Assembly: GCF_001279525.1 (NCBI RefSeq)
Contig: NZ_LGDY01000036.1
Coordinates: 62,001-126,000 of the forward strand
Length of the DNA: 64,000 nt
Direction of reading: 5' to 3'
DNA from: Nocardia sp. NRRL S-836
GTDB lineage: Bacteria; Actinomycetota; Actinomycetes; Mycobacteriales; Pseudonocardiaceae
Part shown: positions 18,712-27,700 of the stretch, in pieces
How positions within the stretch are numbered: position 1 is the first letter of the stretch
How the letters are laid out: each line of letters begins with the position of its first letter
Translations under genes and position numbers: made by a program
The notes under the pieces: generated by a model
The model's input: the letters and a program-made list of their open reading frames with translations, nothing else
What the model was told of the DNA's origin: nothing
Database searches by the model: none

Positions 18712-19287
18712 GTGTCGACTTCAAGGGGTGACGACGACGCGGTCACGGCCTGCGCGCTGGCCGCGGGCGCGGGCGATCGTGTCGCGCTGGAGCGGTTCAT
18801 CCGCTTGACGCAGCGCGACGTCTGGCGCCTGGTCGCGCATCTGGCCGGCGTCGGGGTCGCGGACGACCTCACCCAGGACGTCTACCTCCGTGCGCTGCGC
18901 AGCCTTCCGGGGTTCGAGGGCCGGTCGTCGGCCAGGACGTGGCTGCTGTCGATCGCCCGCCGGACCGTCGTCGACCACGTCCGGGCGGCGGTCGTGCGGC
19001 CGTCGATCGCCTGGTCGGCGGACTACGAGGTGGCCTCGGACACCAGGCAGGCCGCCGAACGTGCGCGGTCCGCGGGCTTCGAGGACGTCGTCGAGCTCAA
19101 CGTCCTGCTCGCCGGCCTGGCTCCCGAACGCCGCGAGGCCCTGCTGCTCACCCAGGTGCTGGGACTGTCCTACGCCGAGGCGGCCGAGGTGTGCGGCTGC
19201 CCGATCGGCACCGTGCGGTCTCGCGTCGCCCGAGCGCGCGAAGACCTGGTCGCCGGTCGTGGCCATGAAGACGTCGACGTCGTCTGA
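18712..19287 (+). CDS. ECF sigma factor, SigC-like (copy 2)
   Basis: This 191-residue ECF sigma factor is clearly paralogous to the one at 13091. They share LERFIRLTQRDVWRLVAHL, ADDLTQDVYLRAL, ARTWLLSIARRTVVDHVR and the region-4 helix-turn-helix LGLSYAEAAEVCGCPIGTVRSRVARARE. It is divergent from its likely anti-sigma factor. Its CGCPIGTVRSRV segment is the closer match to M. tuberculosis SigC. It probably reads the GGGAAC-N17-CGAC promoters of the island (inference). The GTG start is placed by domain length, since region 2 begins about ten residues in. Confidence 0.88.
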   Translation: MSTSRGDDDAVTACALAAGAGDRVALERFIRLTQRDVWRLVAHLAGVGVADDLTQDVYLRALRSLPGFEGRSSARTWLLSIARRTVVDHVRAAVVRPSIAWSADYEVASDTRQAAERARSAGFEDVVELNVLLAGLAPERREALLLTQVLGLSYAEAAEVCGCPIGTVRSRVARAREDLVAGRGHEDVDVV

Positions 19288-19362
19288 GCCATCGTCGTGC
19301 TCTTGTTGAACGAGCCGGAGGCGCACCGGGGCTGAACCGGTCCCGTGTCGCGCCAACTGCTC

Positions 19363-19391
19363 GGGAACTTCTCCGCACTTCCGCGCGACCA
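19363..19391 (+). promoter_or_regulatory. SigC-type ECF promoter of importer operon 2
   Basis: GGGAAC (19363-19368), 17 bases and CGACCA (19386-19391) are followed after 7 nt by GTG 19399, in frame with the binding protein. This implies a leaderless mRNA and fixes the gene start. The earlier in-frame start at 19345 would lie upstream of the promoter. Confidence 0.68.
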
Positions 19392-19398
19392 GTACACC

Positions 19399-20493
19399 GT
19401 GACCTCGTATTCGCCGATGCGTCGTGGCATCGTGCTGACCTCCGCCACGGCACTTGTTCTCTCGCTGAGCGCCTGCGGCAGCGCGGGTTCCGCGCCGAAC
19501 ACGGCGGAGGAGACCACCGCGCCCGCCCCGGCGACCGCGGCTCCGACCGCCTACCCGCTCACGATCGAGAACTGCGGCCGCCGGCTGACCTTCGACAAGG
19601 CGCCGAGTCGCGTGCTACTGCTCAACGGCGCCTCCGTGGCCGAGGTGGAAAGCTTTGTCGCCCTGGGCATCCAGGACAGGATCGCGGCGAACAGCCAGTC
19701 CTACGGCGTCTCCGACGACCCGTCGATGGTCGCGAAGGTGAAGGCCGTCCCGACCGGTGGCCTCACCCTCAACGACAACTTCGAGGTGCCCCGCGAGCAG
19801 ATCGTTGCGCAGAAACCCGACTTCGTGATCTCCACCTGGGCGGGCGGGTTCGACGACAGGACCGGCTCCATCACGCGGGACCAGCTGACCCGGGCCGGGA
19901 TCACCAGCTACGTCACCCCGTCCAACTGCGCCAACGGCGACTCCGCTGCCAGTCCCGCCGACCGGCGGAAGTATGAGGAGCAGTCGATTGAGTCCTCTCA
20001 CGAGCTGCTCCTGCAACTGGGTCAGATCTTCGACGTCCAGCAGCGCGCGGCCGACCTCGTCAACCAGGCCCGCGCCGAGATCGACACGATCAGGCGGAGC
20101 GTTGCGGGCAAGCCGAAGAAGAACGTTCTCGTCGTCTACCCCGGCATGGCCATGATGAACAGCAACGGCCTGCCCGCTGTCTTCGCCGGTGGCATCTTCG
20201 ACGACATCGTCGTGCGTGCCGGTGGCGTGAACGCCTTCGCCGGCAGGACGAACGCCGAGCTCGCGGAGATCAACGCCGAGGCGCTGGCGTCGGCGGAGGT
20301 GGACCTGCTGGTGGTGGGCCTGTACCAGGAGACGGAGAACGCCGACGTGCTCGCGCGGGACCTGTTCACGAAGTTCCCGCAGTGGGCCGCGTCGAAGAAC
20401 AGGAGGTACACGTCCGTGTCGGACAGCTTCTACCTCGGTCCGCTGAACGCCTTGGCAGTGAAGAAGATCGCTGATGCAGCGCACGGCGGCTAG
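19399..20493 (+). CDS. FecB/BtuF-type substrate-binding lipoprotein 2
   Basis: The protein has 364 residues from the leaderless GTG 19399; ATG 19417 is an alternative. The signal peptide ends in LSAC with lipidated Cys26, then an Ala/Pro/Thr-rich linker. The two-lobed metal-chelate-binding domain begins at CGRRLTFDKAPSRVLLLNG. Like lipoprotein 1, it carries an internal cysteine in the first strand region (ENCGRR versus KDCTGK in lipoprotein 1), which is not a general family feature. It should deliver a metal chelate to the permease encoded next, with which it overlaps by 20 bases. Confidence 0.88.
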   Translation: MTSYSPMRRGIVLTSATALVLSLSACGSAGSAPNTAEETTAPAPATAAPTAYPLTIENCGRRLTFDKAPSRVLLLNGASVAEVESFVALGIQDRIAANSQSYGVSDDPSMVAKVKAVPTGGLTLNDNFEVPREQIVAQKPDFVISTWAGGFDDRTGSITRDQLTRAGITSYVTPSNCANGDSAASPADRRKYEEQSIESSHELLLQLGQIFDVQQRAADLVNQARAEIDTIRRSVAGKPKKNVLVVYPGMAMMNSNGLPAVFAGGIFDDIVVRAGGVNAFAGRTNAELAEINAEALASAEVDLLVVGLYQETENADVLARDLFTKFPQWAASKNRRYTSVSDSFYLGPLNALAVKKIADAAHGG

Positions 20494-21525
20494 AGGCCCG
20501 CACGCGATCTCCGGCACCGGCTACGTCGTCCTGCTCGCCGGCCTGGCAGCCGCCCTCGTCCTGTCGACCGCGTTCGCGATCGGCACGGGCACGGTCGACG
20601 TCCCGGTCGGACGTGTCGTCGGCATCGTCTGGGCACACCTCGGCGGCGGCAGCGCGGGCCTGGACCCGTTGGACAACCAGATCGTGTGGGACTTCCGCAC
20701 CCCCAGGGTGTTGCTGGCCGCGCTGGCCGGTGGTGGCCTCAGCCTGGCGGGGGTGTGCCTGCAGGCGTTGGTGCGCAACCCGCTGGCCGATCCGTACCTG
20801 TTCGGTGTCTCGGCGGGCGCGTCGCTCGGTGCCGTGGTCGCGATGACCACGGGCGGCGCACTCGTCGCGGGTCTCGGGGTGGCCGGGGCGGCCTTCGCCG
20901 GTTCGCTGCTCAGCCTGGCGATCGTCTTCGTCATGGCCCAGCGCGGCGGTCGGCTGCTCGGCAGCAGCCTCGTGCTGGCCGGAGTGGCGGTGGCCGCGCT
21001 GGGCAACGCCGCGACCAGCTACCTCCAGCTCCAGGCCAGCCCCACCGAACTGCGGCGCGTGATGTTCTGGCTGCTCGGCTCGGTCTCCGGTGCCTCCTGG
21101 GACGACCTGGCCGTGCCCACTGCCGCAATCGCGGTCACCGCCGCGTGGCTGCTCACCCAGGGGCGGTCGATGAACGCCCTGTCGGTGGGCGACGACACCG
21201 CGGCCGGGCTGGGCGTCGACGTGCACCGGCTCCGCATCCTCCTGCTGGTGGCCGCCTCCCTGCTGACCGCCACCGTGGTCAGCGTCGCCGGCGGTATCGG
21301 TTTCGTGGGCTTGATCGTTCCGCACGCCGCACGACTGGTGGTGGGGCCGGACCAGCGCAAGCTGCTCCCCGTGGCGCTGCTCGGCGGGGCCGTGTTCCTG
21401 GTGCTGGTCGACCTCGTGACCCGGACGGTGGACAAGCCGAACGAGATGCCCATCGGCATCTTCACCGCGGCCCTCGGCGCCCCGTTCTTCCTGGTGCTGC
21501 TGCGGAACCGGAAGAAGGTGTGGCG

Positions 21526-21529
<4 letters not shown>
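20474..21529 (+). CDS. FecCD-family ABC permease 2
   Basis: This 351-residue FecCD/BtuC-type permease has about ten membrane segments. Signatures are VWDFRTPRVLLAALAGGGLS, VRNPLADPYLFGVSAGAS and GFVGLIVPHAARLVVG. It parallels the permease at 10102 but is clearly diverged. The gene begins within the 3' end of the binding-protein gene and its stop overlaps the ATPase start by ATGA, so all three are translated as a unit. Confidence 0.9.
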
Positions 21530-22305
<776 letters not shown>

Positions 22306-22335
22306 TCCGCTGCCGGCGAGTTCACGTGCGGAGGC

Positions 22336-23775
22336 TCAGTCTTCCCGGCGGACGGCCACCGGCTCCGCCGCACGTGCGCGGACGGTGCCGATGATCCCGT
22401 CGAGGACCAGGAACGCCACGAGGCTGATGCCGAGCAACGGCATGGCGATGCCCAGCGCGATCAGCACGAGCGGCGCCGGGATGACGAACCACAACGGCAG
22501 CCGCTGCCAGCCTCCGCGCGCGGGCGCCAGCCCGAACGGCGCGCGGCGATCAGCACGGGTGGGACGGCGCTGCCACCACATCCGGTAGCCGAAGACGATC
22601 ACCGTGAGGATCGTGCCGGCCAGCAGCAGGAGCGCGACCTGGTTGGCCGGGCCGAAGAGCAGCCCCATGTGGGCCAGGATGCCCACGGCGGACAGCTTCG
22701 CGAGGAAGGGGCGGTCGTCGAAGTCGGCGCGGGCGGTGACGTTCCCGGTGCTCGGGTCGACGGCGGCCTTGTCCTGGCGAATCGGCCACAGCTGGTCGGT
22801 CTGCCCGACGGACCAGGCGGTGCCCGGTGCCGCGGCGGGGGAGAGCTCGACCGGCCCGTCGAGACCCGCTCCACGTCCGGCAGCGAGGACCTCGTCGAAG
22901 GTCTTGGGGTCCACGGGCTCGGTGCTGCCCGCGCTGCCGTTGTGCTCGGAATGCTCGCCCGGCGCGGTACCGGGAGGCGTGGCGCCGGGCAGCGCGGTGT
23001 CGAGCACGGGCGCCTTGGCGTTGAGGACGGTCAGCACGGCGGTGAAGTTCTCGCCGGCGTAGTTCGACCACGTCAGTCCCGTGGCGGACAGGAAGAGCGC
23101 GCCGACCAGCGCCCAGACGCCGAGACTCGCGTGCCAGGAGCGGCTTCTGCGCACGCCCTTGGCACCCCGTTCCGGCACCAGCAGGGCGCGCACCCGGCGC
23201 TTGGCGGTGCGGCGCCGGGCGATCCAGAGCACCAGACCCACCATCGCGAGCACCCACAGCCAGCTGGCGGCGAGTTCCGAGTACAGGTTGCCGACCGCGC
23301 CGAGCTGGAGGTCGCGGTGGAACTGGTCGAGCCAGGTGACGGCCGGCGTCGAACCGGCCCACGTCGTCAGCTCGCCCCGCACCTGCGCGGTGTACGGGTT
23401 GACGTAGACCGTCTTGCTGTACTCCTCGGGCAGCCCCGCGACAGCGAACACCACCCGCGTCGTGGCCTCGGGGTCGTCGAAGACCTGCACCGCGGTCACG
23501 GTGCCCTCGGGCAACGCAGCCTGAGCGGCCGCGACCTGGTCGGACACCGGCCGGGCGGTACCCGCGGGCTCGACCCACAGCTTGTCGCCGTAGAGGACGT
23601 CGTCGATCTGCGGCGCGAACGCGTAGAGCATGCCGGTCACGGCGGCCACGAGCAGGAACGGACCGATGAGCACACCGGCGTAGAAGTGCAGTCTGCGCAG
23701 CAGCGGCACGACGGAAACCTGGTCGTCGCGGGGCGTCTCGTCTGTTCGGTCGAGCGTGAGCGGGGGAGCGGACAT
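22336..23775 (-). CDS. PepSY-associated membrane protein, possible metal-chelate reductase
   Basis: This 479-residue protein has the PepSY_TM (PiuB-like) layout of four membrane segments with large extracytoplasmic loops. Conserved features are RRLHFYAGVLIGPFLLVAA, FHRDLQLG, RSWHASLGVWALVGALFLSATG and AHMGLLFGPANQ, with membrane histidines that could bind haem. Related proteins are iron-regulated and are thought to reduce imported metal chelates. It is convergent with importer operon 2 and carries a SigC-type promoter, so a role in releasing the metal brought in by these importers is plausible (inference). AGAGGTG upstream of ATG 23775 is a possible ribosome-binding site. Confidence 0.85.
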   Translation of the reverse strand: MSAPPLTLDRTDETPRDDQVSVVPLLRRLHFYAGVLIGPFLLVAAVTGMLYAFAPQIDDVLYGDKLWVEPAGTARPVSDQVAAAQAALPEGTVTAVQVFDDPEATTRVVFAVAGLPEEYSKTVYVNPYTAQVRGELTTWAGSTPAVTWLDQFHRDLQLGAVGNLYSELAASWLWVLAMVGLVLWIARRRTAKRRVRALLVPERGAKGVRRSRSWHASLGVWALVGALFLSATGLTWSNYAGENFTAVLTVLNAKAPVLDTALPGATPPGTAPGEHSEHNGSAGSTEPVDPKTFDEVLAAGRGAGLDGPVELSPAAAPGTAWSVGQTDQLWPIRQDKAAVDPSTGNVTARADFDDRPFLAKLSAVGILAHMGLLFGPANQVALLLLAGTILTVIVFGYRMWWQRRPTRADRRAPFGLAPARGGWQRLPLWFVIPAPLVLIALGIAMPLLGISLVAFLVLDGIIGTVRARAAEPVAVRRED

Positions 23776-23822
23776 CGAGGGACACCTCTGCAGGGGAAGG
23801 GAAGTGCGGGGACTCGGACGAG

Positions 23823-23851
23823 TAGTCGTTCGCCGGCCCGGCTTGGTTCCC
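23823..23851 (-). promoter_or_regulatory. SigC-type ECF promoter of the PepSY gene
   Basis: On the minus strand GGGAAC (23851-23846), 17 bases and CGACTA (23828-23823) place the start about 40 nt before ATG 23775. The blocks GGAACCAA and ACGACTAC, 13 bases apart, are repeated exactly in the element at 24011-23983. Confidence 0.6.
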
Positions 23852-23907
23852 GCGTGTTCCGCGCACGACTCAGCGCGCGTCCGGACGGTCAGAGGTCCGG
23901 CGTGTGA

Positions 23908-23938
23908 GGAAGGGGGCGGCTGTCCACCGCCCCCTTCC
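23908..23938. terminator. Strong bidirectional hairpin
   Basis: A perfect 12-bp stem (GGAAGGGGGCGG / CCGCCCCCTTCC) has a 7-nt loop. It lies between the two tandem minus-strand promoter elements, so a transcript from the upstream one would meet it after about 60-70 nt. Confidence 0.65.
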
Positions 23939-23983
23939 CCCTACCAACCCGCGTCGACATCGGGGACGGTGCCGACACCCAGG

Positions 23984-24012
23984 TAGTCGTCCAGGACGTC
24001 GCGTTGGTTCCC
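23984..24012 (-). promoter_or_regulatory. Second tandem SigC-type promoter element
   Basis: On the minus strand GGGAAC (24012-24007), 17 bases and CGACTA (23989-23984) repeat the PepSY promoter in its core and in GGAACCAA/ACGACTAC. No gene follows before the hairpin at 23938-23908. The rest of 23776-24138 holds nothing else I recognise. Confidence 0.45.
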
Positions 24013-24138
24013 GGCGGTTCCAGCTGACGACGATCGGCATCAACTGGCCAATTCATGGACATCACAGGCGTACCCGTCCCCCTTCCGCGCCAAATCCCTA
24101 CGCTGGCCAGCGGACGCGGTGTTCGGCCAGGGGGTGTC

Positions 24139-24729
24139 GTGGTGGGTCGTGTGTTCATCAACTACCGGGGAGAGGACAGCCACAGCTACGGCGCCCTGCT
24201 CTACACCGAGCTGGCCCGGCGGTTCGGTGCGGACAACGTGTTCCTGGACGCCGAGTCCATCCCCGCCGGCACCGACTTCGTGCGGGAGCTGCTGGGCCGG
24301 GTCCGGTCGGCCGAGGTGGTGCTGGCGGTGATCGGGCCGCGCTGGCTGACGGTCACCGACCCGTTCGGCAGGCGCAGGCTCGACGACCAGGGCGACTGGA
24401 TCCGCCGGGAGCTGGCCGAGGCCTTCGCCGCCGGGGTGCGGGTGATCCCTGTGCTGACCGACCACGCCGAACTGCCGAGGGCGTCCGAGCTGCCTGCGGA
24501 GATCGCCGCGTTGAGCCGCTGTCAGCACCGGTACCTGCGCCGCCGTGAGCCCATCGCCGACCTCGCCCGGATCGTCGCCGACCTGGCCGGCGTCATACCC
24601 GAAGCCACCGAGGAGCCACCACGGCAGGCGCCCGTGTTCAACCAGCGGGTCGAGCAGGGCGGCACGGGAATCCAGACCTCGCAGGCCAACATCACGATCA
24701 ACCACGGTGGCGCGGGAGGCCGGGCATGA
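24139..24729 (+). CDS. TIR-domain protein
   Basis: The protein has 196 residues if started at GTG 24139, supported by GGGGG 5 nt upstream and by the TIR opening VGRVFINYRGEDS; ATG 24055 is an alternative without a ribosome-binding site. The TIR fold spans about residues 3-130, with FINYRGEDS (strand A), FLDAESIPAGTDF (BB loop) and DWIRRELAEAF. Glu91 is a candidate NADase glutamate. The tail ends in ITINHGGAGG, a short strand pattern echoed at the N-terminus of the partner. It overlaps the giant ATPase gene by ATGA. A likely role is an NAD+-consuming or signalling effector switched by the ATPase. Confidence 0.85.
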   Translation: MVGRVFINYRGEDSHSYGALLYTELARRFGADNVFLDAESIPAGTDFVRELLGRVRSAEVVLAVIGPRWLTVTDPFGRRRLDDQGDWIRRELAEAFAAGVRVIPVLTDHAELPRASELPAEIAALSRCQHRYLRRREPIADLARIVADLAGVIPEATEEPPRQAPVFNQRVEQGGTGIQTSQANITINHGGAGGRA

Positions 24730-27700
24730 CGGGTTCGCGCAAAGACCAGCACGTCTATGCGGGAGGTTTCGGCGTCCTGGGCGAGGATGTCACGATCACC
24801 AACGTCTACGGCACGCGCGTCCCCGTCATCGAGCAACTTCCCGCGCCGAGCGTTCCCGACGCCGACTGGTTGATGGCGCAGCCCAGCCGCCTGCTCGACG
24901 CACGCAGCCAGGTCGTGCCCTTCGTCGGCAGGGACGCCGAACTGGACCGCCTGCGGCAGTGGCGTGACGACGGGAGCTCGCGGCTGTCGGTCCTGCTGCT
25001 GCACGGTCCCGGTGGCCAGGGCAAGACCCGCCTCGCCACGAGGTTCGCCGAGCTGTCCCGCGGCTGGCACGTCGTTCAGGCGGGATTCCGGACCACCTCG
25101 CTGCCGGCCAACGGCACCAACACGCCCGCCGATGCGGCGGGAGTGCTCCTAGTCGTTGACTACGCCGACCGATGGGCGCACAGCGAACTGGAACAGCTGC
25201 TGTCCGATCCCGTGCTCAACCAGCAGACACCCACGCGCATCCTGCTCATCGGGCGCACGGTCCGCTGGTTCGCGGCTTTGCGCGGTGAGCTGGCCGAGCG
25301 TCGCGCCCAAGCCGATGACCTGCCGCTGCACCCGCTGGCCGACAACCGGCTGCGCATGTTCGCGGCGGCACGCGACCGTTACGCGGCCACCGACCTCTAC
25401 GGCCTGCCCGACACCGTCGAGCCGCCCCGGCTCGACCACCGCGACTTCGGCTTGACGCTGAACCTGCACATGGCCGCATTGGTCGCGGTGGATGCCCATG
25501 CGCACGGCAGACGGCCGTACCTGAGCGATCCGCACGAGCTGTCGGCTTACCTGCTCGACCGTGAACGCCTTGCCTGGCAACTACTTTACGACGCCGGACG
25601 ACACGGGCAGGACTACCGCACGAGGCCCACGATGATGGCGCGGACCGTGTTCGCCGCAGTGCTCACCGGCGCGGTCAGCCAGCGCACCGGGGAACGGGCC
25701 CTGGCATCGTTGCGGCTGGACGAACACCCGCAGAGCCTCATCGACGACCACCGGTTCTGCTACCGACCCGCAGACGACGACCTGGTGCTGGAACCGCTCT
25801 ACCCGGACCGCCTCGCGGAGGACTTCCTCGGTCTGCTCACCCCTGGCCACACCATCAGCTCCTACGAGGCCGACCCGTGGGCCAAGGACGTCCCGGAGAC
25901 GCTGACCTCGGCGGAGGCACTGCGACCGGTCATCGCTCCGCGCGCGATGACCTTCCTCGCGTCCACCGCCGACCGCTGGGCGCACGTTCGCCAGAAGGTC
26001 CTCTACCCGCTGCTGCGCAACGATCCGCGCCTCGCGGTCGCCGCGGGCAGTCCCGCGCTCACCACGCTCGCCGCATTGGCCGACAGCCACGACGATGGGC
26101 TCATCGCCGTGCTTCAGGCCGTCGAGTCCTGCCTGCCAGACGGCAGCGACGTCAACCTGGACATCGGGATCCTCGCCGTCGTCGAGGTCCTGACCGCGCA
26201 CCGGCTGGGAAACACCACGGATCCGGGGGAACGCGCCTGGCTGTACGGCACCTTGGCGTGGCGACGCGCGAACGCGGGTCGTGCGGAGGAGGCGATCGCC
26301 CCGGCGGAGGAGGCCGTCAGCCTGCACCGTCACCTGGTCGAGGCGAACCCTGGCGTGCCCGGTCACCTCGCCGGCTTGGCCACGGCGCTCGCGAACCTCG
26401 CGGACCGCCTGTCCGACGTGGGCCGCCCGGAGGACGCGCTGTTCGTCGCCGAGGAGTCCGTGACGATCAGCCGCCGCCTGGCCTCGGTCGAGCCGGCGCA
26501 CCAGCGGAGCCTGGTGAGGTCGCTGACCAGCCTCGGCAACAGGCTGGCTGTGCACGGTAGGCCGGAGGAGGCGTTGGCCGCCACGCAGGAGGCCGTCGAC
26601 CTGCAACGCGAACTGACCGGTGATCGCGGTGATCTCGCCGCCCTGCTGGGAAGTCTCAGCCAGCGCATGTACGACGTGGGGCACACGGAGGAATCTCTGA
26701 GTCTCACCGGTGAGGTCGTCGACCTGTTCCGGGAGCTGTCCGCGCAGAACCCCGCCGCGGCAGAGCCGAGGCTGGCCGCGGCGCTGATCAGCCGCAGCCG
26801 CTCGTTGCTCGACGCCGGCCGTGCCGAGGAGGGGCTGGCCGCCGCCACGGAGGCCAGCGAGCTGTTCCGCGGGCTGGCCGACGTCAATCCCGCCGCCCAC
26901 CAGGCCGGTCTGACCACGACGCTGCTGAACCTGGGGTCGTTCCACGCACACCTCGGTCGTGAGGAGGAGGCGCTCGTCGCGGTGCGGGAAGCCGTCGACC
27001 TGTGCAGGCGGGCCGACAACGGCGGTCGACCGCTCGATCTCGCCCGCGCGCTGGGCAGCCTCGGCTGGCGGCTGTGGCACCTCGGCCGTGAGGACGAGGC
27101 TCTGGAAGCCGCGCGGGAAGCCGCCGAGCTGTACCGCCGACTGGCCGTGGCTCACCCCACGCTCGACCTCCCCGAGTACGCGGATGTCATGCACCTGTTG
27201 TCCCTGGCGCGCAAGCAGGAGCGGGACGAGACCGAGGCCGCCGTCCGCAAGGCGGCCGATCTGCGCCACCGGCTGGCGGACGCGGGCGCGGACCGGTCGG
27301 GGATCGCTGCGGAACTGGGTGAGCTGGCGGAGACCCTGGCCCGCCGGGGGCGGATGCAGGACGCCGTCGCCGCCGTCGAACGGGCGGTCGAGGTCCACCT
27401 CGGTACCGGCGACCGCAGCGCCGCAGCCGACCTGATCGGCAGGTTCGGCGTCACCCTGGCGGGCGCCGGGCCACAGGAGGAGGCGGTCACAGCACACCAG
27501 CGGGCCGCCGCGCTCTACCGCGAGGACGGCAAGCGCAGCCTGGAAGCCATGGCACTGACCAACCTCAGCGCCGCGCTGGCAAAGCTGAAGCGGGCGGAGG
27601 AGGCCGCCGACGCCGCCGGGCAGGCCGCGGCCGTCTACCGGGAGACCGGTGAGCAGCACCTCGAGTTCGCGGCGCTGACCAACCAGGCCAACGCGCTGAC

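Noticed and set aside
23941..24039. A 33-codon minus-strand frame ending VPDVDAGW-stop that looked like the tail of a lost gene
   Set aside because: It has no start and is closed upstream by a stop; its GACGACTAC codons coincide with the repeated promoter element, so the resemblance to a protein tail is probably chance.
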